Translations under genes and position numbers: made by a program
Assembly: GCA_963717255.1 (NCBI GenBank)
Contig: CAVQVT010000007.1
Location: 258,875 to 322,874, forward strand
DNA length: 64,000 nucleotides
Origin: CAIYQJ01 sp963717255
GTDB taxonomy: Bacteria > Chloroflexota > Limnocylindria > Limnocylindrales > CSP1-4
Direction: 5' to 3'
Shown here: positions 42,405 to 49,716 of the stretch, one piece after another
Layout of the letters: every line of letters begins with the position of its first letter
How positions within the stretch are numbered: the stretch's first letter is position 1
The notes under the pieces: generated by a model
Seen by the model: the letters and a program-made list of their open reading frames with translations, nothing else
Database searches by the model: none
Told to the model about the DNA's origin: nothing

Positions 42405-42969
42405 GCCGGAGCACGCTGCCGGCGCGCGGCTGGCCCGCGCCGGCCCGCTGAGCCGCCGGCACGTCGCCGGCGCGCCGTCCCCCCGGCCCGGCCGCCGCCC
42501 TCGGGGCGGCGGCCGGGCCGAGTCGCGAGTGCCCGGGATCGCCGCGCATCACCGGGAGGACTGCCGCCGGGTCCGCCGGCGTCGCCCGATCGCCGCGCAT
42601 CACCGGGAACGGGTCCCGGCGACGTGGCCGACCCTCGCCGAGCATGGGGCCAGCGGCTCCTTGCCGGTGCACAGTCCGGCGCGAGTCCCCGGGGTGATGC
42701 GCGGCGAGGAGGCCGAGTCGCGCCGGCCCCGCGCCGTGGCGGTCTCACGCCGCGCCGGCCCCGCGCCGTGGCGGTCTCACGCCGCGCCGGCCCCGCGCCG
42801 TGGCGGTCTCACGCCGCGCCGGCCCCGCGCCGTGGCGTCCGTCCCCCGGCGCCGGCGCCGCCCTCGGGGCGGCGGCCGGCCTCCACCGCGCTCGGACGGC
42901 CCTCCGCCCGCCCGCGCGGCCGTCGTCTCGGTGCGGGCCGCCGTGTGTGCCGGCTCGGGCCTCCCGCCC
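42405..42969. repeat. Non-coding gap with a 32-bp tandem array and short palindromes
   Basis: Between the GH63 gene and the minus-strand gene at 42970. At 42719-42846 a 32-bp unit (CGCGCCGGCCCCGCGCCGTG then GCGGTCTCACGC) is repeated four times with exact spacing. Upstream, TCGCCGCGCATCACC occurs at about 42540 and 42592 and inverted at about 42694. No ORF, promoter or RNA gene is evident. Confidence 0.8.
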
Positions 42970-43521
42970 TCAGTTCGTGCTCTGGCGGCTGTACGCTTCC
43001 TGGACCGCGAGACTGTCGTCCACCTCGAGGTCGCCGTGGCCCGGCACCTCGTAGTCGCGGCGCCCGAACGCCTCCGCCACCCGCCGCAGCACGATCGCCT
43101 CGGCGCGCGAGATCGCGTCCGGCGACCCCTGCTCCTGGGCGGCCAGCGCCGCGGTCTCCGCCAGCTCGAGCGCGACGTCCACGTAGGCGGCGGCCATGTG
43201 CGGCTCGACCTTCGCGCCCAGGATCGCCGCCGCGGCGCGACATGCCTCGATCGCGCCGGCGATGAAGGCGTCGGTCTGCCCCTCCTCGAGCCGGACGCTC
43301 GCGAACGGGGCCTTGCCCTCCTCGCCGATCAGCTCCTTCGCGAGGTCGGTATGTCCGTACCGCTCCTCCAGGTGCTTCCACTCGCGCTTGAGCGCGCGGC
43401 TCTCCTTGAACCGACCGAACCAGCCGGAGGGCGCGGCCGCACGGACCGCTTCCTCGCCCGCCACGAGGCCGCGACGCAGCGCCGCCCACTCCTCGTCGGT
43501 GAAGTCCGTCCTGCTCGTCAT
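42970..43521 (-). CDS. Conserved-looking hypothetical helical protein
   Basis: A 183-residue soluble, mostly alpha-helical protein. It begins with acidic helices (TDFTDEEWAALRRGLVAGEEAV), has a basic stretch (FKESRALKREWKHLEERYG), and an Ala/Glu-rich C-terminal helical half. No catalytic motif, signal or membrane segment. The ATG has GGGGGAG 7 bases upstream and a TATGCT box further up. I do not recognise a family; its neighbours are sugar-utilisation genes on the other strand. Confidence 0.65.
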   Translation of the reverse strand: MTSRTDFTDEEWAALRRGLVAGEEAVRAAAPSGWFGRFKESRALKREWKHLEERYGHTDLAKELIGEEGKAPFASVRLEEGQTDAFIAGAIEACRAAAAILGAKVEPHMAAAYVDVALELAETAALAAQEQGSPDAISRAEAIVLRRVAEAFGRRDYEVPGHGDLEVDDSLAVQEAYSRQSTN

Positions 43522-43573
43522 CTCTCGCTCCCCCGTGATCCCGCGGGCCTGCGGCGCTGCGCGCCGTCCTGCG

Positions 43574-43579
43574 AGCATA
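43574..43579 (-). promoter_or_regulatory. -10 box TATGCT
   Basis: On the minus strand TATGCT lies 52 bases before the ATG at 43521, leaving a leader with a GGGGGAG ribosome site. Confidence 0.35.
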
Positions 43580-43780
43580 CCCGGCCCGCGCGCGGTGCCG
43601 AGTGCGGCAGGCGGGGCGCGTCCCTCCCTCCCGACCGCGGAGGTCCCGGCCACTCACCCCCCGGCCGCGATCCCGCCCCGGCCCCACGCCTCACGCCCGC
43701 GAGCCGGACGTGCTCCGGTCCCGCGCCAAGCGCAGATCCGGAACAGACGACTCGGCCGCCTCCGGCGGAACCGCTCGCAT

Positions 43781-44010
43781 CCTGCGTCGGGCGCAGATCC
43801 GCCCCTCCGGCTTGCGCCAGAGGCAAGACCTGCCGGAGGAGACGCTGAACGGGCAGCGGATCTGCGCCGGGCGCAACCGCGGTGCAGATCGGACGGTCGT
43901 GGCGCTGGCTCGTGCAGCCATCCTGCGTCGGGCGCAAGGGATGGATGTCTTCGGCGTCCCGGGCCCGGGGGGCCCGACGCTCCTTGCGCCTGGCGCAGGA
44001 CGGGTCCCCC
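43781..44010. repeat. Dispersed ~250-bp repeat, copy 2 (TGCGCC/GGCGCA palindromes)
   Basis: Homologous to 15451-15710: the shared parts include GCGCAGATCCGCCCCTCCGG, GGTGCA-x-x-TC-GACGGTCGTGGCGC, and the final CTTGCGCCTGGCGCAGGAC. It lacks the internal duplication of copy 1. A further degenerate box lies just before it at about 43725. Non-coding; it directly precedes the lacI promoter. Confidence 0.85.
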
Positions 44011-44043
44011 GGGGACCGCTCCCGCCGGCCGCGGGCCTCCCTC

Positions 44044-44072
44044 TTGACACCGCGGCGGGCGGTCCGTACATT
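44044..44072 (+). promoter_or_regulatory. Consensus sigma70-type promoter of the LacI-type regulator
   Basis: TTGACA at 44044-44049, a 17-base spacer and TACATT at 44067-44072: the only textbook -35/-10 pair I see in the window. The operator pair starts 6 bases downstream. Confidence 0.85.
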
Positions 44073-44077
44073 TCACT

Positions 44078-44100
44078 AAACCGGTTTGCTAAACCGGTTC
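44078..44100. promoter_or_regulatory. Double LacI-family operator
   Basis: AAACCGGTTT at 44078-44087 and AAACCGGTTC at 44091-44100 are two CG-centred palindromes 13 bp apart, the usual form of LacI/GalR-family sites. They cover the transcription start, so binding should repress the adjacent regulator gene itself. Confidence 0.8.
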
Positions 44101-44190
44101 ACACGGGGAACCGAGAGGTCGCTCGAGGGAAAGCCGAGCGATCGCCGCCGATCCGAGGGACGGCGGACCGCGCGGACGGATCGGGCCCCG

Positions 44191-44276
44191 GGCGCACGGC
44201 CCGCAAGCGGGCGCACGGCCCGCAGGCAGGCGAACGGCCCGCAGGCGGGCGCACGGCCCGGAGGCGGGCGAACGGA
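44191..44276. repeat. 19-bp tandem repeat in the regulator leader, 5 copies
   Basis: GGCGCACGGCCCGCAGGCG-type units start at 44191, 44210, 44229, 44248 and 44267, exactly 19 bp apart, within the ~240-base untranslated leader of the LacI-type gene. Confidence 0.85.
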
Positions 44277-44317
44277 CGGAGGATCCCGGCAGGGCGCGAC
44301 GCCCGCCGGACCGCGAG

Positions 44318-45457
44318 GTGGCAGTGGCGGAGAAGACCCGGGACGCGACCGCGGAGAGCGTCGTGTCGGTCGATGGCAACGGCTCCTCTCGGCCCGACCG
44401 CGCCCGGATCGCGGACGTCGCGCGCGCCGCAGGCGTGAGCAAGACCGCCGTGTCCTTCGCGTTCAACAGCCCGGAACGCCTCAATCCCGACACGGCCGAG
44501 CGGATCCTGGAGGTCGCGGACGACCTCGGGTACCGTCCGCACCCGGTGGCGCGGATGCTCACCCAGCGCCGGACGGGGACGATCGGCGTGCTCACGCCCC
44601 AGGCGCTCTCCGTCGTCTTCTCCAACCCGTTCTTCGGGCTCTTCAACGAAGGCGTCGCCGCTGCGGCCGAGTCGTCCGGTCACGCGCTGCTCTTCGTCTC
44701 GCCGCTTCATGGGTCGCTCGCCCGCGCCGTCGGCCGGGCCATGGTGGACGGGTTCGTCGCCGTGGGCCTGCCCGAAGGGCACCCGGAGATCGAGCAGATC
44801 CGACGGGCAGGACTCCCGACCATCCTCGTCGACTCGCACGCGTTCCCGGCGCACGGCTCGGTGCTCGTCGACGACGAGACCGGCGCGCGGCTCGCTGCCG
44901 AGCACGTCGCCGGCCTCGGCCACCGCGACATCCTGGTGGTGGGCGTCGAGCCCGCGGCGCCGATGTCGGCACACAGCCCGGACGGGGTGATGGGTCGCCG
45001 CCTGGGTGCCTACCGCGACGCCCTCGGCCGGGCCGGCATCGACCTTCCCGACGAGCGCGTGCTCGTGGGCCCCGCGACGATCGAGGGCGGCATGGCCTGC
45101 CTGCGCCGGGCATGGGACGACGGGCTCCGCCCCACGGCCGTCCTCTCGATGAGCGACGCGATGGCCATCGGCGTCATGCACGCCGCGGAGGAGCTGGGGC
45201 TCTCGATCCCTCGCGACCTGTCGGTCGTCGGCTTCGACGACATCGACATCGCGCGCTACACCAGCCCGGCGCTGACAACCATCCGACAGCCCGTCCGCCG
45301 CAAGGGCGAGGAGGCCGTGCGCCTCCTGCTCGCCCAGCTCGAACCTCACGCGTCCGCCGCGCCGGAGCAGGTCATGCTGCCCACGCGACTCATCGTCCGC
45401 GGCACGACCGGCCCGGCTCCGATCCTCCGGGAGGAGGTGGGCGTCGCGGCGAGCTGA
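44318..45457 (+). CDS. LacI-family transcriptional regulator
   Basis: A 379-residue repressor. The helix-turn-helix is RIADVARAAGVSKTAVSFAFN at about 30-50, with hinge helix PHPVARMLTQRRTGTIGVL, followed by a periplasmic-binding-type effector domain (NPFFGLFNEGV, VLVDDETGARLAAEHV, LSVVGFDDIDIARYTSPALTTIRQP). Effector is probably a sugar, given the following importer genes. Start uncertain between GTG 44318 and GTG 44324, the latter with GAGG 5 bases upstream. The leader carries a consensus promoter and double operator, so autoregulation is likely. A ~25-residue N-terminal extension precedes the HTH. Confidence 0.92.
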   Translation: MAVAEKTRDATAESVVSVDGNGSSRPDRARIADVARAAGVSKTAVSFAFNSPERLNPDTAERILEVADDLGYRPHPVARMLTQRRTGTIGVLTPQALSVVFSNPFFGLFNEGVAAAAESSGHALLFVSPLHGSLARAVGRAMVDGFVAVGLPEGHPEIEQIRRAGLPTILVDSHAFPAHGSVLVDDETGARLAAEHVAGLGHRDILVVGVEPAAPMSAHSPDGVMGRRLGAYRDALGRAGIDLPDERVLVGPATIEGGMACLRRAWDDGLRPTAVLSMSDAMAIGVMHAAEELGLSIPRDLSVVGFDDIDIARYTSPALTTIRQPVRRKGEEAVRLLLAQLEPHASAAPEQVMLPTRLIVRGTTGPAPILREEVGVAAS

Positions 45458-45484
45458 TCGGGTGGCATCAGCCGCCCCCACCGA

Positions 45485-45610
45485 TATCGTCACCGCAACG
45501 GCCGGCGGGGAACCCCCGCAGCCGTCGAACCAGGTGAGCCGGCCGCGACGGCCTCCGGAGGGAGACCGGCCGAGGCCGGAGAGAGCGCAAGTAGAGGAGT
45601 GAAGGACCAG
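45485..45610 (+). promoter_or_regulatory. Candidate promoter and structured leader of the sugar-binding gene
   Basis: TATCGT at 45485-45490 is a possible -10. The ~115 bases between it and the ATG are rich in short GC stems (for example GCGGGG-AAC-CCCCGC) and end in GAAGGA. No AAACCGGTTT operator copy is present, and no known riboswitch is recognised. Confidence 0.3.
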
Positions 45611-46966
45611 ATGCGACTCATGAAGCTCGCGACCGCGTTCGCGGCCGTTGCCGTCGTCGCCGCTGCGTGCAGCAGCGCCGCGACGCCGGCGCCGTCCGCC
45701 GAGGCGACGGCCGCCCCGACCACCGAGGCCACGGCCGCCCCCGCGACACAGGCTCCGACCGCGGCTCCGTCCGAGTCCGCCGCGGCTGCCACCTGCACGA
45801 CCGACCCGGTGGCGATCACCTACTGGACGAAGGAAGGCGATACCAGCCTCGTCTACGTCAAGGCCCTCGCCGACGCCTACACGGCGGCGTTCCCGAACGT
45901 CACGTTCGACGTCGTGAACAAGGACGTCGAGACGCTGCGCCAGGACTTCCAGACGGCCAGCCTCGCCGGCAACCAGCCGGACCTCCTGTGGACCGTCGCC
46001 GACCACGTCGGCCCGTTCACCGCGGCAAACCTCATCCTCCCGCTCGACGGCCTCGTCGACACCAGCGTCTACCTGCCGAACGCCGTCGCCGCGGTCCAGG
46101 CCGGCGGCAAGACCTGGGGCGTGCCGATCTCCTACGGCAACCAGCTCATGCTCTACTGGAACAAGGGCCTCGTCGGTGACGCCGCCCCGGCCGACACCGA
46201 CGCTCTCGCGGCCAAGGCCAAGGAGCTCACCGACGGCGCCGGCAAGTACGGCATCGTCTTCAACCAGACCGAGTCCTTCTGGCTCGTTCCCTTCCTCGGC
46301 GGCCAGGGCGGCAGCGTCTTCGCGGCCGACGGCATCACCCCCACCCTGAACACGCCCGAGATGACGGCGGCCCTCCAGCTCCTCTACGACTGGAAGTTCA
46401 CCGGCCAGGTCATGCCCAAGGAGGCCGACTACAACGTCGCCGACGGCATGTTCAAGGACGGGACCGCCGGCATGATCATCAACGGCGACTGGGCGATGGG
46501 CGACTACAAGAAGGCGTGGGGCGACAAGCTCGGCGTCGGTCCCATCCCGAAGATCACCGGCGCCGACTACCCCAAGCCGTACACGGCCGGCGCGTTCTAC
46601 ATGGTCCCGAAGAACGTCGCGAACGACGCGAACAAGCAGTGCGTCGTGCTCGACTTCATCAAGTGGTCCACCAACCAGGACAACCAGATCCAGATGGTCA
46701 AGGACCTCGCCCGGCTTCCGGCGCTCGTCACCGCGATCGAGGATCCGATCGTCACCGGCGACGCGCTCCTCGCGGGCGCCGCCGAGGCCGTGAAGCTCGG
46801 CGTCCCGCAGCCGACGAACCTCGAGATGCGTTGCGTCTTCGACTCGATGACTGCGGGTGTCCGCGACATGTTCGGCAACGGTGCCAAGCCCGCCGACGTC
46901 GCCGCGGCGATGCAGAAGTCCGCTGACGCGGGCGTCGCCCCCGGCGGCGAGTGCGCCGCGGAGTAG
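45611..46966 (+). CDS. Sugar ABC transporter substrate-binding lipoprotein (MalE-type)
   Basis: A 451-residue lipoprotein. Signal LATAFAAVAVVAAAC with lipidated Cys at about 19, then ~45 residues of Ala/Thr/Pro repeats, then a family-1 solute-binding domain (PVAITYWTKEGD, FQTASLAGNQPDLLWTV, PISYGNQLMLYWNKGL, GTAGMIINGDWAMG). It would deliver oligosaccharides, probably maltodextrins, to the two permeases downstream. I favour ATG 45611 with GAAGGA 4 bases upstream over a GTG 12 bases earlier. A strong terminator follows, so it can be made in excess over the permeases. Confidence 0.92.
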   Translation: MRLMKLATAFAAVAVVAAACSSAATPAPSAEATAAPTTEATAAPATQAPTAAPSESAAAATCTTDPVAITYWTKEGDTSLVYVKALADAYTAAFPNVTFDVVNKDVETLRQDFQTASLAGNQPDLLWTVADHVGPFTAANLILPLDGLVDTSVYLPNAVAAVQAGGKTWGVPISYGNQLMLYWNKGLVGDAAPADTDALAAKAKELTDGAGKYGIVFNQTESFWLVPFLGGQGGSVFAADGITPTLNTPEMTAALQLLYDWKFTGQVMPKEADYNVADGMFKDGTAGMIINGDWAMGDYKKAWGDKLGVGPIPKITGADYPKPYTAGAFYMVPKNVANDANKQCVVLDFIKWSTNQDNQIQMVKDLARLPALVTAIEDPIVTGDALLAGAAEAVKLGVPQPTNLEMRCVFDSMTAGVRDMFGNGAKPADVAAAMQKSADAGVAPGGECAAE

Positions 46967-46986
46967 CCACCACGAGACCCGCGAAC

Positions 46987-47022
46987 GCGCCCCGGCCGAC
47001 CGGCCGGGGCGCGTTCCTTTTC
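46987..47022 (+). terminator. Rho-independent terminator after the binding-protein gene
   Basis: GCGCCCCGGCC, loop, GGCCGGGGCGC: an 11-bp perfect stem followed by TTCCTTTTCT. It separates the binding protein from the permeases and should reduce their expression relative to it. Confidence 0.85.
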
Positions 47023-47024
47023 TG

Positions 47025-47030
47025 TAGGCT
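47025..47030 (+). promoter_or_regulatory. -10 box TAGGCT of the permease genes
   Basis: TAGGCT lies immediately after the terminator and 78 bases before the GTG at 47109, so the permeases may have their own promoter. Confidence 0.35.
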
Positions 47031-47108
47031 GGTGCGGCACGACGGAGCGGACGGTCGCGGCCGCGCCGGCGGGCGGCGAGACGGAGTCGGGTTGCGAGGG
47101 AGGCCGAC

Positions 47109-48140
47109 GTGTTCGACATCAACAACGCCGTAAGGGCGGTGGGCGAGGTCGCCCTCACCATCGCGTTCATGGCGGCCATCGTCGCTGTCATCGAGATCGT
47201 CCTGTACGTCATCTTCGTCCGCTGGCGGAAGTCGAAGCTGGCCGTCCCCATCCTCTTCGTTGCGCCCGCGGTCGTCGGGATCGGCCTCCTGTACGTCTAC
47301 CCGCTCCTCTGGGAGCTGAACGTCAGCTTCACGAAGATGAGCATCCGGAACTTCTACGACCCGGGCTTCCTGGGCCTGACGGGTGAGAAGAACCTGTTCG
47401 TGGGGTTCCAGAACTACATCAACGTGCTGACCGGCCCGGTGCTCAAGCAGACGGGCTTCTACCAACTCTTCCTCCAGACCGTCATCTGGACGGCCGTCAA
47501 CGTCGTCGTCACCGTCCTCATCGGCATCGGTCTGGCGCTCCTGCTCAACCGCGCGATGCGGGGGCGGAACCTCTACCGCGCGATGCTCATCCTGCCCTGG
47601 GCCATCCCGGCGCTCATCTCTCTCCAGATCTGGCGGACCGAGTACAACAACGAGTACGGCGCCGTGAACCAGCTGCTGGGGATGATCGGGATCGGGCCCA
47701 TCTCGTGGCTCACGGACCCCTTCTGGAACTTCGCCGCGATGTGCATCACGAACATCTGGCTCGGCATCCCGTTCATGATGGTCATCACGCTCGGCGGACT
47801 CCAGTCCATCTCCCACGAGTACTACGAGGCCGCCGAGATCGACGGTGCGGGCTGGTGGCCGCAGTTCCGGAACATCACGATGCCGCTCCTCCGGCCGGTG
47901 ATGCTGCCCGCGATCCTCCTCGGGATCTTCCTCACGTTCAACAACATCCTCGTCCCGTTCTTCATCAACCAGAACGAGATCGAGACCAGCGACATCCTCG
48001 TGACCGCCCTCTACCGGGCGGCCTTCCAGTACAGCCGGTACGGGTTCGCAGCGGCGCTCGCGTTCGTCATCTTCGCGATCCTGCTGGTCTTCACGATCTT
48101 CTACGTCCGCCGGACGAACGTGATGAAGGAGGCCTACTGA
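47109..48140 (+). CDS. Sugar ABC transporter permease (MalF-type)
   Basis: A 343-residue inner-membrane permease with about seven helices, including an extra N-terminal helix before LAVPILFVAPAVVGIGLLYVYP. The EAA loop is EYYEAAEIDGAGWWPQFRNITMPLLRPVM. The MalF class pairs with MalG and an MsmX/MalK-type ATPase. GTG start with GGGAGG about 6 bases upstream. No ATPase gene follows, so it presumably uses one shared from another locus. Its stop overlaps the next gene by one base. Confidence 0.93.
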   Translation: MFDINNAVRAVGEVALTIAFMAAIVAVIEIVLYVIFVRWRKSKLAVPILFVAPAVVGIGLLYVYPLLWELNVSFTKMSIRNFYDPGFLGLTGEKNLFVGFQNYINVLTGPVLKQTGFYQLFLQTVIWTAVNVVVTVLIGIGLALLLNRAMRGRNLYRAMLILPWAIPALISLQIWRTEYNNEYGAVNQLLGMIGIGPISWLTDPFWNFAAMCITNIWLGIPFMMVITLGGLQSISHEYYEAAEIDGAGWWPQFRNITMPLLRPVMLPAILLGIFLTFNNILVPFFINQNEIETSDILVTALYRAAFQYSRYGFAAALAFVIFAILLVFTIFYVRRTNVMKEAY

Positions 48141-49060
48141 TGGCCGGCGCCAGCGCGACGAAGCCCGCCCCGGCGGCCCAGGGCCGGCGGTCGGTCTACA
48201 ACCGCCTCTTCACGGATGCCCCGCGGGGGAAGGACGCGCCGGGCAAGCGCCTCCTGATCCACGCGATCCTCATCGGCTTCTCGATCATCGCGGTCTTCCC
48301 GGTGATCCGCGTCTTCGGCGTCGCCCTGCGCCCGGGCGACAAGCTCCTGGACCCGGAGTTCTCGATCATCCCGCCGAACGCGACGCTGGAGGCGTTCTAC
48401 AACGTCCTGTTCGAGCAGGAGACGCTCCAGTGGCTGTTCAACAGCCTGATCATCACGTTGGGCACCGCGAGCATCGGCCTGATCTTCGCGGCGACCTCGG
48501 CGTACGCCTTCTCCCGCTACAGGTTCCGCGGCCGGAGCAGCGGGCTCACGTTCCTCTTCGCCACCCAGATGATCCCGGGTCTCATGCTCCTCGTGCCGAT
48601 CTATCTCATCGCCGTCCAGCTGGGCCTGACGAACACGTACCGCGGTCTCGTCATCGCGTACTCGGTGACCGCGATCCCGTTCAGCACGTGGATCCTCAAG
48701 GGCTACTACGACACGATCCCGTTCGACCTCGAGGAGGCGGCCCGGATCGACGGCTGCTCGGAGATCCAGTCGTTCTGGAAGGTCCTGCTGCCGCTCTCCC
48801 TCCCGGCGCTCGCGATCGTGTTCCTCCTCAACTTCCTCGCAGCGTGGAGTGAGTTCTTCATGGCGAACGTCATGATCGGCTCGCGGGAGGACCTGCTCAC
48901 CTGGCCGCTGGGGATCACGCGCTTCCAGCAGCAGTTCCAGACGGAGTGGTCGCTGCTCGCGGCCGCGTCCATCCTCATCTCCATCCCCGTCGTGATTCTG
49001 TTCGTCTACTCGTCCAAGTGGCTCGTCTCCGGCCTCACGCTCGGCGGCGTGAAGGGCTAG
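48140..49060 (+). CDS. Sugar ABC transporter permease (MalG-type)
   Basis: A 306-residue inner-membrane permease with six helices. The EAA loop is DLEEAARIDGCSEIQSFWKVLLPLSLPALA and the C-terminus ends SKWLVSGLTLGGVKG, as in MalG-class proteins. An N-terminal hydrophilic segment of ~40 residues precedes the first helix. ATG overlaps the MalF-type stop (TGATG). Second subunit of the importer; together with GH13 enzymes downstream it points to alpha-glucan uptake. Confidence 0.93.
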   Translation: MAGASATKPAPAAQGRRSVYNRLFTDAPRGKDAPGKRLLIHAILIGFSIIAVFPVIRVFGVALRPGDKLLDPEFSIIPPNATLEAFYNVLFEQETLQWLFNSLIITLGTASIGLIFAATSAYAFSRYRFRGRSSGLTFLFATQMIPGLMLLVPIYLIAVQLGLTNTYRGLVIAYSVTAIPFSTWILKGYYDTIPFDLEEAARIDGCSEIQSFWKVLLPLSLPALAIVFLLNFLAAWSEFFMANVMIGSREDLLTWPLGITRFQQQFQTEWSLLAAASILISIPVVILFVYSSKWLVSGLTLGGVKG

Positions 49061-49147
49061 GGGGTCGATGACGACCCGGCGCACCGGCCTCGCGGCCGAG
49101 GCCGGCCCGGCGAGCGTGGGGGCCGCGCGGCGGCCCCCACGCCGCGC

Positions 49148-49633
49148 TCAGCGGTGCATCACCGCGCGCCAGGGACCGGTGAGCTGCTCGAACGTCTCGA
49201 CGTCGATGAGGTCGCGCACGAGCACCGCGAGGCCGGCGGCGATCACGCACGCGACGAGCCGGCCGTGCTCTCTGTGGCCGGGGTCGCGCACGGCCATCGC
49301 TCGATGGACGGCCGCCTCGAACGCCGCGATCGCATCTCGTCGGCCGTCGTTCCGGCCCAGGACCACCGCCCGGGCCTGGGCCGCCGCGATCGTCGTCCCC
49401 ACGGCGGGCGTGAGCGACCACCAGCGCCAGTCGGCCTCGCGCTCCATCGCCTTGCCCTCGGCGGGCGTCAGGCGCGCGGCGCGCCGGAGGATGTCGAGCA
49501 CCTCGTGCCCGTTCGGGCCAAGGTCGGCGGCCGCCGGCAGGACCAGCCGCGGAGTGCCGTCCGCCTCGAGTGTCCGTTCCTCCGCCGCATCGGGCCGTCC
49601 GGATGGATCGATCTCCCGGACCTTGTCGCCCAT
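49148..49633 (-). CDS. Hypothetical protein, unknown
   Basis: A 161-residue soluble protein with a short acidic N-terminus, a helical middle (NGHEVLDILRRAARLTPAEGKAMEREADWRWW) and an Ala/Val-rich C-terminal half containing paired Ile/Ala helices that could be weakly membrane-associated. GGGAGG lies 7 bases before the ATG and a TAGCAT box about 43 bases upstream. It is on the opposite strand to the sugar genes that flank it on both sides. No family recognised. Confidence 0.6.
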   Translation of the reverse strand: MGDKVREIDPSGRPDAAEERTLEADGTPRLVLPAAADLGPNGHEVLDILRRAARLTPAEGKAMEREADWRWWSLTPAVGTTIAAAQARAVVLGRNDGRRDAIAAFEAAVHRAMAVRDPGHREHGRLVACVIAAGLAVLVRDLIDVETFEQLTGPWRAVMHR

Positions 49634-49675
49634 GTCACGCCTCCCGAGCCGGACGCATCGCGCCGTCCGATGACC

Positions 49676-49681
49676 ATGCTA
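49676..49681 (-). promoter_or_regulatory. -10 box TAGCAT
   Basis: On the minus strand TAGCAT precedes the ATG at 49633 by 42 bases, with GGGAGG in the leader. Confidence 0.35.
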
Positions 49682-49716
49682 CCCCCGTCCCTCCGCATCC
49701 CCTGAGGTCCCGCAGC

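Noticed and set aside
42719..42846. CRISPR array
   Set aside because: The 32-bp units are head-to-tail with no unique spacers and there are no cas genes nearby.
44099..47251. A 1050-codon minus-strand frame opposite lacI and the binding-protein gene
   Set aside because: Low-complexity and compositionally a shadow. It runs through the lacI leader repeats and the terminator at 46987, and the plus-strand genes there have clear motifs and ribosome sites.
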